Shown here: piece by piece, positions 54,450 through 62,302 of the stretch
Layout: each line of letters begins with the position of its first letter
How positions within the stretch are numbered: position 1 is the stretch's first letter
NCBI RefSeq assembly: GCF_945957345.1
Contig: NZ_CAMFKW010000009.1
Coordinates: forward strand, 61,371 to 125,370
Length of the DNA: 64,000 bases
Direction: 5' to 3'
Source of the DNA: an uncultured Allobosea sp.
Lineage (GTDB): Bacteria > Pseudomonadota > Alphaproteobacteria > Rhizobiales > Beijerinckiaceae
Made by a program: the position numbers and the translations under genes
Notes under the pieces: generated by a model
The model's database searches: none
Told to the model about the DNA's origin: nothing
The model's input: the letters and a program-made list of their open reading frames with translations, nothing else

Positions 54450-54653
54450 ATGGCTCTGGAAAAGCTGAACCCCGCCGCGCCGTCCAGGGCGCTTGCGGGG
54501 CTCGGATCTCAGATCAGCTCGCCAGCGATCGGACCCGAAACTATCATCCCGGCCATCATCGTCAACCGGATCTCCCAGCGCTTCGGTGTCACGGTTCCGC
54601 ATGCCGCCACGATTGCGCAGCTTGCCGACCTCGGTCCTCGGGAGACACGCTGA
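54450..54653 (+). CDS. Small phage protein, function unknown
   Basis: A 67-residue product, starting four bases after the HTH gene stops and overlapping the next start (TGATG). The middle reads AIIVNRISQRFGVTVPHAATIAQLADLG, with an amphipathic helix-turn-helix-like pattern. No strong ribosome site is seen, but tight packing between neighbours supports it. No known family recognised. Confidence 0.6.
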   Translation: MALEKLNPAAPSRALAGLGSQISSPAIGPETIIPAIIVNRISQRFGVTVPHAATIAQLADLGPRETR

Positions 54654-54940
54654 TGGCAAATCTGAAATCCATCACAGTCACCGTTGAGGGCGATCCGACG
54701 CCCAAGACCTTCCGGGGCCGCGACGCCTGGGCCTTGGACAACCTCATCACGGCCGGCGAGCGCGGCTGCACGCCGATCGACCACCCCGGCCCGCGCTGGA
54801 GCCACTACGTCTTCAAGCTCCGCCGCGGCGGTGTAGGCGTCGTGACCCATGACGAAAAGCACGCCGGCCCCTATGCCGGCAGCCATGCCCGCTACGTTCT
54901 GAGCGTGCCCGTCACCGTGATCGAGCGGAGGGCGGCATGA
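54653..54940 (+). CDS. Winged-helix-like phage protein
   Basis: A 95-residue product overlapping the preceding stop. It resembles small winged-helix-domain proteins frequent in Hyphomicrobiales prophages: ITVTVEGDPTPKTFRGRDAW, then LDNLITAGERGCTPIDHPGP, and SHYVFKLRRGGVGVVTHDE, which gives the wing. DNA binding is likely but untested. It overlaps the next gene by four bases. Confidence 0.7.
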   Translation: MANLKSITVTVEGDPTPKTFRGRDAWALDNLITAGERGCTPIDHPGPRWSHYVFKLRRGGVGVVTHDEKHAGPYAGSHARYVLSVPVTVIERRAA

Positions 54941-55269
54941 GCAAGCCATTGCCAGAGCTCCGCGCGAGCATCATCGGCGGCATTCTTCGCCACGTCGCCG
55001 AGACGCCCGACGCCGTCTCGTATAGCGCGCTCTTCGGTCGCGCGCTCGCCGAAACCGGCATGCGAGAGGAGGAAGTCGGCGCCGACATCATGCACGCGAC
55101 CTCGCACCTGATCTTGTCGGGGCTGCTCGCGTCGAACACTCACGATGTTGCGTTGGGCCAAGTCTACTTCGCGGCGGGGATGACCGTCGTCGTCGGACAT
55201 CGCCTGCTCGGCTTTATCTGGGATGAAACGCTGCCCAGCAGTGAAGACGTCGATGGAGAGGAGGCATGA
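54937..55269 (+). CDS. Phage protein, function unknown
   Basis: A 110-residue, mostly helical acidic product coupled to both neighbours by ATGA overlaps. Seen: LRASIIGGILRHVAETPDAV and an IMHATSHLILSGLLAS segment that could be a winged-helix core. The C terminus is acidic (SSEDVDGEEA). No recognised domain. Position just before the helicase suggests a replication or regulatory role. Confidence 0.65.
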   Translation: MSKPLPELRASIIGGILRHVAETPDAVSYSALFGRALAETGMREEEVGADIMHATSHLILSGLLASNTHDVALGQVYFAAGMTVVVGHRLLGFIWDETLPSSEDVDGEEA

Positions 55270-56693
55270 ACGCACCTCCCATCGACATCCTGCCAGCTTG
55301 GGCGGACAACACCCTCGCCATGGAGATCGGCATGCTCGGCGGGGTGCTTATGCACCCCAACTCCGTGGGTTCTGCGCTCGGCACAGAGATAGAGGCTCGC
55401 CATTTCTGGGATGCCGGCCTGGGTTCGCTCTGGGAACGCATTCGCGGCGTTGCACTCCGTGGCGATGTCATCGACCTGCGCACCGTCCTTCAAGGCGGTG
55501 CCACAACCATCTTCGGCCCGGAAGCCAGCTTCGAGCAGGTGCAGGCGCGCTTGCTGGCCGACGCGGTGACGCCTTCGCGGCTCGCGCAATATTGCCGGGA
55601 CATCAAGGCGAACTGGGCGTTGCGCGAGTTCGTCGGCAAAGCCGATCTGATCCGCGGCAACGTCTTAGCGCATGATCCGCGCGAGCTCGTCGAGCGCGTC
55701 TTGAACGACCTCGACGAGGTCCGCGACGTGACGCTCGATCGCAAGGGCGCTCGCCGCACCGGCATCGGCGCCGTTGCCGCGACGGTCGCGACGGATGCGC
55801 GGGCGATGCTCGCGGGCACGGGCATCCGGCCGCCTGGCTCCGGGCTCACCACCTTGGACCGTCATCTGCCTATGCGCGGGCTCGCTGCCGGCGCGCTGAT
55901 CGTTCTGGCCGGCCGCACCGGCATGGGCAAGACGATGGTGGCTTCGTCGATCGCCAACAAGGTCAGCCGGGCCGGCCATGGCGTCGCGTTCTTCTCGCTG
56001 GAGGTGCCGGGAACCGAAATCGCCGCGCGCTGCATCGCGGAGAACATCGGCGGCAAGGCGCCGCCCTATGGCGATATCCTCGCCGGCCACATCTGCGAAG
56101 CAGATCTCGACGACATTGAGCAGCAGCGTGACGAGCTTCAGCAGAGGCCATTCTATCTAGACGATACGCCCGCCCTCGGGATGACCGATATCCTGGTGAC
56201 GGCGAAGCGGGAGGCGGCCCGGTTCGAGCGGCAGGGTACGGCGCTGAAGCTTGTCATCATCGACCATGCCCAGATCGTAAAGCCATCGAGCCGGTATGCC
56301 GGCAACCGCGTCGGTGAGCTCGGAGAGGTCGCGAACGGCGCCAAGGTGCTCGCCAAGCAACTCGGGTGTGCCGTCATCCTCGGCTGCCAGGTCAACCGCG
56401 CCAGCGAGGGACGGGACGACAAGCGTCCGACGTTGGCGGATCTGCGCGCCTCGGGTGAGATCGAAGAGGCCGCAGACGCCGTCCTGATGCTGTATCGCGA
56501 GGCCTATTACCTCTCGAAATCGGAGAAGTACCGGAACCGCGATCCTGATGCGATCCACGAATTCGAGCGGATCAAGAATGCGGTAGAGGTCGGCGTCGAG
56601 AAGAGCCGGCAGGGCTCGCCTGGTCGCGTCACCCTTTGGTGCGATCCGGCCCGCTCAATCATCGCGGACATGGCGCAGGACTGGCGATCATGA
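55266..56693 (+). CDS. Replicative DNA helicase, DnaB family
   Basis: A 475-residue phage DnaB-like helicase. The N-terminal DnaB domain (about 15-120) is followed by a RecA-fold ATPase. Walker A is GRTGMGKT at about 216-223. Walker B is LKLVIIDHAQIV, where His replaces the usual Tyr. VILGCQVNRASEGRDDKRP and ADLRASGEIEEAADAVLMLYRE follow. It unwinds DNA at the phage replication fork. It overlaps its neighbours by four bases on both sides. The following gene may be its loader or replication initiator. Confidence 0.92.
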   Translation: MNAPPIDILPAWADNTLAMEIGMLGGVLMHPNSVGSALGTEIEARHFWDAGLGSLWERIRGVALRGDVIDLRTVLQGGATTIFGPEASFEQVQARLLADAVTPSRLAQYCRDIKANWALREFVGKADLIRGNVLAHDPRELVERVLNDLDEVRDVTLDRKGARRTGIGAVAATVATDARAMLAGTGIRPPGSGLTTLDRHLPMRGLAAGALIVLAGRTGMGKTMVASSIANKVSRAGHGVAFFSLEVPGTEIAARCIAENIGGKAPPYGDILAGHICEADLDDIEQQRDELQQRPFYLDDTPALGMTDILVTAKREAARFERQGTALKLVIIDHAQIVKPSSRYAGNRVGELGEVANGAKVLAKQLGCAVILGCQVNRASEGRDDKRPTLADLRASGEIEEAADAVLMLYREAYYLSKSEKYRNRDPDAIHEFERIKNAVEVGVEKSRQGSPGRVTLWCDPARSIIADMAQDWRS

Positions 56694-57667
56694 GCGAGCG
56701 CGGCGTCTTCGCGGTCGACCGCGGCATCTGGGATCACCCGGTCTTCGCTCGTGAAGCGTTCACTGAGCGCGAAGCGTTCATGTGGCTGGTAAGCGAGGCG
56801 TCCTATCGGCCTCGCCGCTTTCGCACCGGTTCCAACGTGATGGAGCTCGCACGCGGACAGCTCGCTCATTCGCTGCGGTTCATGGCCGACAAATGGGGCT
56901 GGAAAGAACCTCGCGTTAGACGGTTCTTAGGGCGTCTGAAAATCGACGCGGTAATCGACGCAGACAGCGACGCAGGCACAACGCGCATAACCATCTGCAA
57001 CTATGACAAATATCAGCGCGTCAGCCTTCCAAGCGACGCGGCGAACGACGCAGGGGCCGACGCACAAACGACGCAGCAGCGACGCAAAGAAGAAGACAAG
57101 AAATACAAGAAAGATACTCTCTTGTGCGATCCGGCTGCGCCGGGTGAGCGTGACGATAGGCGAAATGGGCACGCTTCAACCGTGACCGATGCTGCTGATC
57201 CCTTCGAAAAGCCCATAGCGACGAAGCCAGCCAGGAAGGCGACGAACGAGGATTTCGAACGCTTCAGGGCGGCCTATCCCAGGCGTGACGGCACCGATCC
57301 GAAGGAGCCAGCCCGGAAGAGGTTCGAGGCCGCAGTGAAGTCCGGGGCCAATCCCGAACTGATCATCGCCGGAGCCAAGGCGTTCGCGGCGGCCGAGCAG
57401 AAGCGCGGCAATGTCGGCAGCCGCTTCATCCCGCACGGCTCAGTGTGGCTGAACCGCCGTGGCTGGGAGGATCATCAGGCCCCACCGCCCGCCAAATTTG
57501 CGGCGGAGACCGAGAGCTGGCGCATGCCGGTCGAAAGCTGGTGCCGCGATCCATCGACATGGAACAGCCACGCATGGGGACCAGCGCCAGGCGAGCCGGG
57601 ATGCAAGGTGCCGGAAGGCTTGCTGACGGCCATGGGCGAACCCCACTGCCAACTCCAATCAGCATAG
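56690..57667 (+). CDS. Phage replication-associated protein
   Basis: A 325-residue protein from the ATG at 56690, overlapping the helicase stop. The N-terminal 110 residues form a winged-helix-like module (DRGIWDHPVFAREAFTEREA, then WKEPRVRRFLGRLKIDAVI and TTRITICNYDKYQ), as in phage replisome organizers. A lysine-rich linker (RRKEEDKKYKKD) follows. The C-terminal part (FRAAYPRRDGTDPKEPARKR) resembles domains that contact the helicase. An initiator or helicase loader role is inferred from architecture and position. Confidence 0.8.
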   Translation: MSERGVFAVDRGIWDHPVFAREAFTEREAFMWLVSEASYRPRRFRTGSNVMELARGQLAHSLRFMADKWGWKEPRVRRFLGRLKIDAVIDADSDAGTTRITICNYDKYQRVSLPSDAANDAGADAQTTQQRRKEEDKKYKKDTLLCDPAAPGERDDRRNGHASTVTDAADPFEKPIATKPARKATNEDFERFRAAYPRRDGTDPKEPARKRFEAAVKSGANPELIIAGAKAFAAAEQKRGNVGSRFIPHGSVWLNRRGWEDHQAPPPAKFAAETESWRMPVESWCRDPSTWNSHAWGPAPGEPGCKVPEGLLTAMGEPHCQLQSA

Positions 57668-57679
57668 CGAGGCATTCGA

Positions 57680-58321
57680 ATGAGCATGGAAGCCAAATCG
57701 AAGCGGCGGACCTTCGAGGTGGATCGGCGCCCAGACGACAAGGAAGGCGCCCCGTTGGCTCGGGAGTTGGCCGGCGCCCAACTCGGCAGTGCTGTCATCG
57801 TGACGGATTTCTCCGAAGGGCTGTTCGGGCAGGTGGCGCTGACCGCGGCATTCGAGGCGCTGAAGAGCAGCAGCACCGTCGTCGCGTCCGGAGATCTGTC
57901 GAGCGTCAAGCAAATGCTCGCGAGCCAGGCCATCGCTCTGAACACCATATTCGTCGAAATGGGCCGTAGAGCAGCGCTCAATCTCACGGCTCACCCAAAG
58001 GCGGCCGAGGACCGGCTCCGAATGGCGTTCCGCGCTCAGAACCAGTGCCGGATGACGCTGGAAACGCTCGCCAACATCGTGAACCCGCCAACAGTCTTCG
58101 CTCGGCAAGCCAATATCACCAGCGGCCCGCAGCAGGTGAATAACGACATGAGGACCTTTGCGCGGGTGGAAGGCGGATCAACCCCGCCGAACGAACTTTT
58201 GGAGCAGAAGCATGGAACGAGCGACCGGATGGACGCTGGAGCGCAGGGAAAAGCACGCAATCGCCATCAAGAACTGGCGCCCCTGGGAGCGGTCCACAGG
58301 GCCAAAAAGCAACGCGGGTAA
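57680..58321 (+). CDS. Conserved prophage/plasmid protein
   Basis: A 213-residue product with GAGG upstream. The middle matches a family common in Hyphomicrobiales prophages and plasmids: ASQAIALNTIFVEMGRRAAL, then LRMAFRAQNQCRMTLETLAN and VFARQANITSGPQQVNN. Function is unknown. The last 36 codons overlap the next gene in another frame and are low in complexity (HQELAPLGAVHRAKKQRG), so the C terminus is probably free to vary. Confidence 0.75.
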   Translation: MSMEAKSKRRTFEVDRRPDDKEGAPLARELAGAQLGSAVIVTDFSEGLFGQVALTAAFEALKSSSTVVASGDLSSVKQMLASQAIALNTIFVEMGRRAALNLTAHPKAAEDRLRMAFRAQNQCRMTLETLANIVNPPTVFARQANITSGPQQVNNDMRTFARVEGGSTPPNELLEQKHGTSDRMDAGAQGKARNRHQELAPLGAVHRAKKQRG

Positions 58322-58448
58322 GAAGCGCGCCTCCCGAAATGCCTTCAAGGGCGGTGAACGAGCTCTGTTTCGCGAAGCGATGCGGGAGCTCCGCGGAATT
58401 CTGTCGGATCAGCGGCGCGGCCTCGACGTTATTCGCGACGATTTCTGA
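58212..58448 (+). CDS. Small basic phage protein, STGP motif
   Basis: A 78-residue basic product from the ATG at 58212, with GGAG seven bases upstream, overlapping the preceding gene by 110 bases. The conserved core is IKNWRPWERSTGPKSNAGKK followed by ASRNAFKGG, seen in small proteins that accompany the preceding family. It is probably nucleic-acid binding by charge. Function is unknown. Confidence 0.75.
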   Translation: MERATGWTLERREKHAIAIKNWRPWERSTGPKSNAGKKRASRNAFKGGERALFREAMRELRGILSDQRRGLDVIRDDF

Positions 58449-58462
58449 CCCGCTGGCGCGCG

Positions 58463-58526
58463 TTCCTGAGACCAACTGTCAGCCTGATGCTTTGCCGTTT
58501 CCTGAGACACATCTTCAGCCTGACGC
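58463..58526. repeat. Two-copy 28-bp degenerate direct repeat
   Basis: Units at 58463-58490 and 58499-58526 share TTCCTGAGAC at the left and TCAGCCTGA plus GC at the right (22 of 28 positions identical), with a 36-base period. They fill the gap before the Mor-like gene and could be a tandem regulator site. Confidence 0.65.
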
Positions 58527-58576
58527 TGCCTCACAGGGCGTGAGATTTTGGTGCTGGTTTGGATAAAGGCTGAGCA

Positions 58577-58918
58577 ATGCGCCCCGAAGAGCTTTCATCG
58601 TTGATAGGCGAGGATGCCACGCTTCATCTGCTGTCCAACCGCGGCGGCCGGCGGATGTACGTGCCAGCCAAAATAACAGAGGAGCTGTTGTCCGCATGCG
58701 GCGGGGACCGCGATGCCGCGACACGGCTTTCTGCCGAGCACGCGCGCAACATAGTCTGCGTGCCGACGGCGAGGCGCTGGCGGGTCATGCGGATGAGGGA
58801 GCGAGGCTTCAGCGTTCGCCAGATCACATCGGCTCTGAGCATTTCGGAGCGCAGCGTGTGGCGAGCACTGGCCGAGTCCGCTGATCGTTCGACGTCCAAC
58901 CCGGCGGAGGCTGCTTGA
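58577..58918 (+). CDS. Mor/C-like transcription activator
   Basis: A 113-residue protein of the Mor family, which activates middle or late phage promoters. The N-terminal part reads LIGEDATLHLLSNRGGRRMY with VPAKI after it, the typical dimerisation half. The C-terminal HTH is RERGFSVRQITSALSISERS followed by VWRAL. It stands directly before the virion genes and after the 28-bp direct repeats, so it is a good candidate for their activator. It overlaps the next start (TGATG-type). Confidence 0.82.
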   Translation: MRPEELSSLIGEDATLHLLSNRGGRRMYVPAKITEELLSACGGDRDAATRLSAEHARNIVCVPTARRWRVMRMRERGFSVRQITSALSISERSVWRALAESADRSTSNPAEAA

Positions 58919-59364
58919 TGGACACCTTCGATTTTACCGCCTTCGTATTCGCAGTCGATGGCGGCTACTGCATGTCCTTGGGCGAGCCTGACGGCACAGT
59001 GATGGACATCGACTATTCGACATCTGCCGAGCTCATCGAAGCAATTCAGGCGCTCCAAGCCGCAGACAAGCTCAGCCTCACCAAGACCATCGATCGCCGC
59101 GAAGCCTGGCCTTCCAAAGACCATCCTGTCTTTTTCGCGCTGCAAACGGCCTTGGGATTCAGCGAATCGGACCTTTCCGCTCTTCGGACGGCCGTGGAGT
59201 TGGACAGGACTTGGGAAGCGGTGCGAGCAGGTCACTCGCATCAGGTCCGCCTTCTCGTCACAGGCGAGCTCGGCATCCCCACAGCCGAAGGCGCTCGCGT
59301 TCGCGTCGGTGTTCCGGCTGAAGGCTATCGGACGCGGCAGCTCATGTACGGCCAGCTCCAATGA
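58918..59364 (+). CDS. Phage protein, function unknown
   Basis: A 148-residue acidic product from the ATG at 58918, overlapping the Mor-like stop. The first half is beta-rich (FVFAVDGGYCMSLGEPDGTV). The second half is helical, with ESDLSALRTAVELDRTWEAV. No recognised domain. It lies between the activator and the virion genes; the 102-base gap after it contains only the ribosome site AAGGAG of the next gene. Confidence 0.65.
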   Translation: MDTFDFTAFVFAVDGGYCMSLGEPDGTVMDIDYSTSAELIEAIQALQAADKLSLTKTIDRREAWPSKDHPVFFALQTALGFSESDLSALRTAVELDRTWEAVRAGHSHQVRLLVTGELGIPTAEGARVRVGVPAEGYRTRQLMYGQLQ

Positions 59365-59466
59365 CTGCTCGCCAATCCGGGATTCCGCACATGGCTATGG
59401 CTCGAATTTCCAAAGCACACCCAGACCTGGCGAGCGAATGCAGGCTTTTCGGCAAGGAGCGCAGCC

Positions 59467-60273
59467 ATGGGTAACCTCTTCGGCGGCGGCGCCAAGCAGA
59501 CCATGATGGCCACGATGGTCGCGCAGCAGAATGCGGAGAAGCAGGCGCAGGCGAACAAGGAAGCCGCTATCGCCGGCACCGAGATGTCGATGGTCGACCA
59601 GTACACGCCCGACGGCTCGCTGGTCTTCAAGCAGATCGGGACGACCGACAGCGGCTCGCCGCGCTGGGCCGCGACCACCACGCTCGACCCGACGCAGCAG
59701 GCGGCTTACGACGCCCAGAAGCAGGTCGACCTAAAGACCAACACGCTGGCCGGCCAGCAGCTCGACCGCGCAACCGGCCTGCTGTCGGAGAACGCGGACC
59801 TGTCGGATGCCGCGATCAAGGCGAAGACCGACCAGATCGTCAATCCGCGGCTCGACAAACGCTATGCGGATGAAGAGGCCTCGCTGAAGCAGTCGCTGAT
59901 CAATCGTGGCCTGCGCGAGGGCACGCAGGCGTTCAACGACGCCATGCTGTCCTTCAACCAGGGCAAGACGGACGCCTATTCGACCGAGGCGCTGGGCAAC
60001 CGGCAGCAGGCCATTCAGGAACTCCTCCTGCCGCGCAATCAGATCTACAACGAAATCGCCGCGCTCATGGGCACCGGCCAAATCGAGAGCCCGAAATTCG
60101 TCTCGACGCCTCAGGCGAACGTTCAGGCGCCGGATTATGGGCAGGTCACGCAGGCTTTCACGCAGGCGAATGCGGCCGCCCAGCAAAAGAAGGCCGCCGC
60201 CGCGGGCGGCCTCTTTGGTTTGATTGGCTCAGGCCTGCAGGCAGCAGGATCGGCCTACGGTGCAAAGAAGTAG
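59467..60273 (+). CDS. Phage virion-associated protein (ejection/internal type)
   Basis: A 268-residue helical product with AAGGAG upstream. The N terminus is glycine-rich and then Gln/Ala-rich (MVAQQNAEKQAQANKEAAIA). A middle segment, SLKQSLINRGLREGTQAFND with AMLSFNQ, recurs in proteins encoded beside internal virion proteins of short-tailed phages. The C terminus is hydrophobic and glycine-rich (GGLFGLIGSGLQAAGSAYG). This suggests a protein delivered with DNA or linked to the inner membrane. The precise role is inferred. Confidence 0.7.
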   Translation: MGNLFGGGAKQTMMATMVAQQNAEKQAQANKEAAIAGTEMSMVDQYTPDGSLVFKQIGTTDSGSPRWAATTTLDPTQQAAYDAQKQVDLKTNTLAGQQLDRATGLLSENADLSDAAIKAKTDQIVNPRLDKRYADEEASLKQSLINRGLREGTQAFNDAMLSFNQGKTDAYSTEALGNRQQAIQELLLPRNQIYNEIAALMGTGQIESPKFVSTPQANVQAPDYGQVTQAFTQANAAAQQKKAAAAGGLFGLIGSGLQAAGSAYGAKK

Positions 60274-60280
60274 GTGACGC

Positions 60281-62302
60281 ATGGCATCCCTCGGCTTCCT
60301 GACCTCCCTCTATGACCCGCAGCCGCAGCAGGCCGACCAGGCGCCCATGGTCGTCGCGCTCGATGAGATCAAGAGACGCCGCGAGCGGGCACAGAAGAGC
60401 TTCGAAAAGGCGACCGACACGTCGCCTATCCTGTCCGGTTGGCAGGGCCTTGCCCGCGTGGCGCAAGCCCTGAACGGCGCGATCGACGATTATATCGCGC
60501 GGCGGGATGAACGCGCGAGCCGTGAGGCGGCTGATCGAGAATATCGAGGTGACGCGCCTAGCGCCGCCGCGGGCAACCCACAGGCGGCAGCGCCTGCACC
60601 GTCAGCCGCGCCAGCGAACCTCAGTGCCCCCACCGACATCGAAAACAGCTTCGTCGATGGCGTCCGCAAGGCCGGCCTGACCAATCCCATCGGGCTAGGA
60701 GCGGTTGCCGCAACGGGCAAGGCGGAGAGCGGCTATTCGCCCCAGAACGTCAACCGGACTTGGAGCGACCCGAGCCAGAGCGGGCAGCCCGGCACAGCCG
60801 GCGGCATCATGTCGTGGCGGGCCGATCGTCTGCAGGGCCTCCATCGGTTCGCGGCAGAGCGGGGCGAGCAGCCCGGCAACATCAGCCCGGCCACGCAGGC
60901 GGCGTATTTCGCCAGCGAAGACCCGACGTTGATCCCGCGCCTCAATGCAGCGAAGACGCCGGACGAGGCGAACCGCATCATGGCGAACGCCTGGCGTTTC
61001 GCGGGCTATGACCAGCCCGGCGGCGAGACTGCGCGCCGGCTCGCGCTGACGCAGGCCTATTCCCAGCGTTTCGGCGGTCAAGCCGGTCCGGCGCCGGCAA
61101 TCCCTGTCCAGGTGGCGGAAAATGAGGCTGATGTGCGCCGACTTGAGGCGCAGCAGGGCAACCCCGTCGTCGATGGCCCTGCTGGCAGTGCTCAGCCGAC
61201 GCAGACCGCGCAGGCCGATGTGCCAGCGCCGGGAGCCTCGGAAGCGCAGGGCTTCGCCGTACCAGGACAAACTGGCGCCCAGCCCGGCGGCATGTTCGGC
61301 CTCACCCCATCGCGAGCACTACAGATCCTCAGCGGCCCGACATTCGAACACCTGCCGGCCGGCCGAAAGATGGTCGTGCAAGCGATGGCTCAGCGCGCCA
61401 TTGCGCTCAGCGCCAAGGACCCCCTCGAACGCGAGAAGATGACGCTCGAAATCGCGAAGATGCGGAAAGAGGCGGCGCAGGGTGACCGCGGCGTCACGAT
61501 GGGCAGCCGCCTCGTCGACCCGCGCACGGGCAAGGTCATTGCCGACTTCACCGAGGCTGATGCGGCCGGGCCGGGGAAGTTCGGCCTCAACCCGGTCTAT
61601 GGCCAAGATGGCAGTGGCAACACGGTGATGTTGCAGACCAACGACAAGGGCGAAGCGGTGGCAACGAAGCTGCCCGACGGCGTCAAGGTCTCGGGCGGTA
61701 TCGAGAAGCTGGACGGCGGGACGAACTGGATCTTGCTCGACAAGCGCACCGGCAACGTCATCGGCACGGAGAAAAAGGACATTGCCGGCGCGGAGCGCGA
61801 GAAGGTCGTCGGCAAGCAGGAAGGCGAGGCTCAGATGTCGTTGCCGTCCGCACTCGCCTCGGCCGAGCAGTCGCTTGCCACCATCGATGCCGTCCGCAAG
61901 CACCCTGGCCGGGACGGCTGGGGCGCCACTGGCTGGACGTCGACCCTGCCTGTGATTGGCGGCGGCGCCGCCGGCACCGAGGCCCGCGACTTCGTCAATC
62001 TCGTCGATCAGCTCAAGGGGCAGACGTTCTTGCAGGCCTTCAACACGCTGAAGGGCGGCGGTGCAATCACCGATATCGAGGGCGCTAAGGGCACCCAGGC
62101 GCTTGCCCGCCTTGATCGTGCGCAGTCGAAGAAGGGCTTTGACGAGGCGCTGAACGATTTGGAAGCCGTCGTTCGCGGGGGCATTGCTCGGGCCAAGGCG
62201 AAGGCCGGCGGGAACGCAGCAGCAGCGGCGCCGACGGTAGACACCAGCAAGCCCGGTTCGTTCCGGTACAATCCCGCCACCGGGAAGATGGAGCTCATGT
62301 AA
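60281..62302 (+). CDS. Large virion protein with tail-tip lysozyme-like domain
   Basis: A 673-residue product. A charged helical start precedes an Ala/Pro linker (about 90-118). Residues about 119-255 form a Phage_lysozyme2-like domain: NPIGLGAVAATGKAESGYSP with a likely catalytic Glu149, GGIMSWRADRLQGLHRFAAE, QAAYFASEDP and a DEANRIM segment. Such domains cut peptidoglycan locally during genome entry. A second Pro/Ala-rich linker and a C-terminal helical region (ASAEQSLATIDAVRKHPGRD) follow. It starts seven bases after the previous stop. Confidence 0.82.
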   Translation: MASLGFLTSLYDPQPQQADQAPMVVALDEIKRRRERAQKSFEKATDTSPILSGWQGLARVAQALNGAIDDYIARRDERASREAADREYRGDAPSAAAGNPQAAAPAPSAAPANLSAPTDIENSFVDGVRKAGLTNPIGLGAVAATGKAESGYSPQNVNRTWSDPSQSGQPGTAGGIMSWRADRLQGLHRFAAERGEQPGNISPATQAAYFASEDPTLIPRLNAAKTPDEANRIMANAWRFAGYDQPGGETARRLALTQAYSQRFGGQAGPAPAIPVQVAENEADVRRLEAQQGNPVVDGPAGSAQPTQTAQADVPAPGASEAQGFAVPGQTGAQPGGMFGLTPSRALQILSGPTFEHLPAGRKMVVQAMAQRAIALSAKDPLEREKMTLEIAKMRKEAAQGDRGVTMGSRLVDPRTGKVIADFTEADAAGPGKFGLNPVYGQDGSGNTVMLQTNDKGEAVATKLPDGVKVSGGIEKLDGGTNWILLDKRTGNVIGTEKKDIAGAEREKVVGKQEGEAQMSLPSALASAEQSLATIDAVRKHPGRDGWGATGWTSTLPVIGGGAAGTEARDFVNLVDQLKGQTFLQAFNTLKGGGAITDIEGAKGTQALARLDRAQSKKGFDEALNDLEAVVRGGIARAKAKAGGNAAAAAPTVDTSKPGSFRYNPATGKMELM

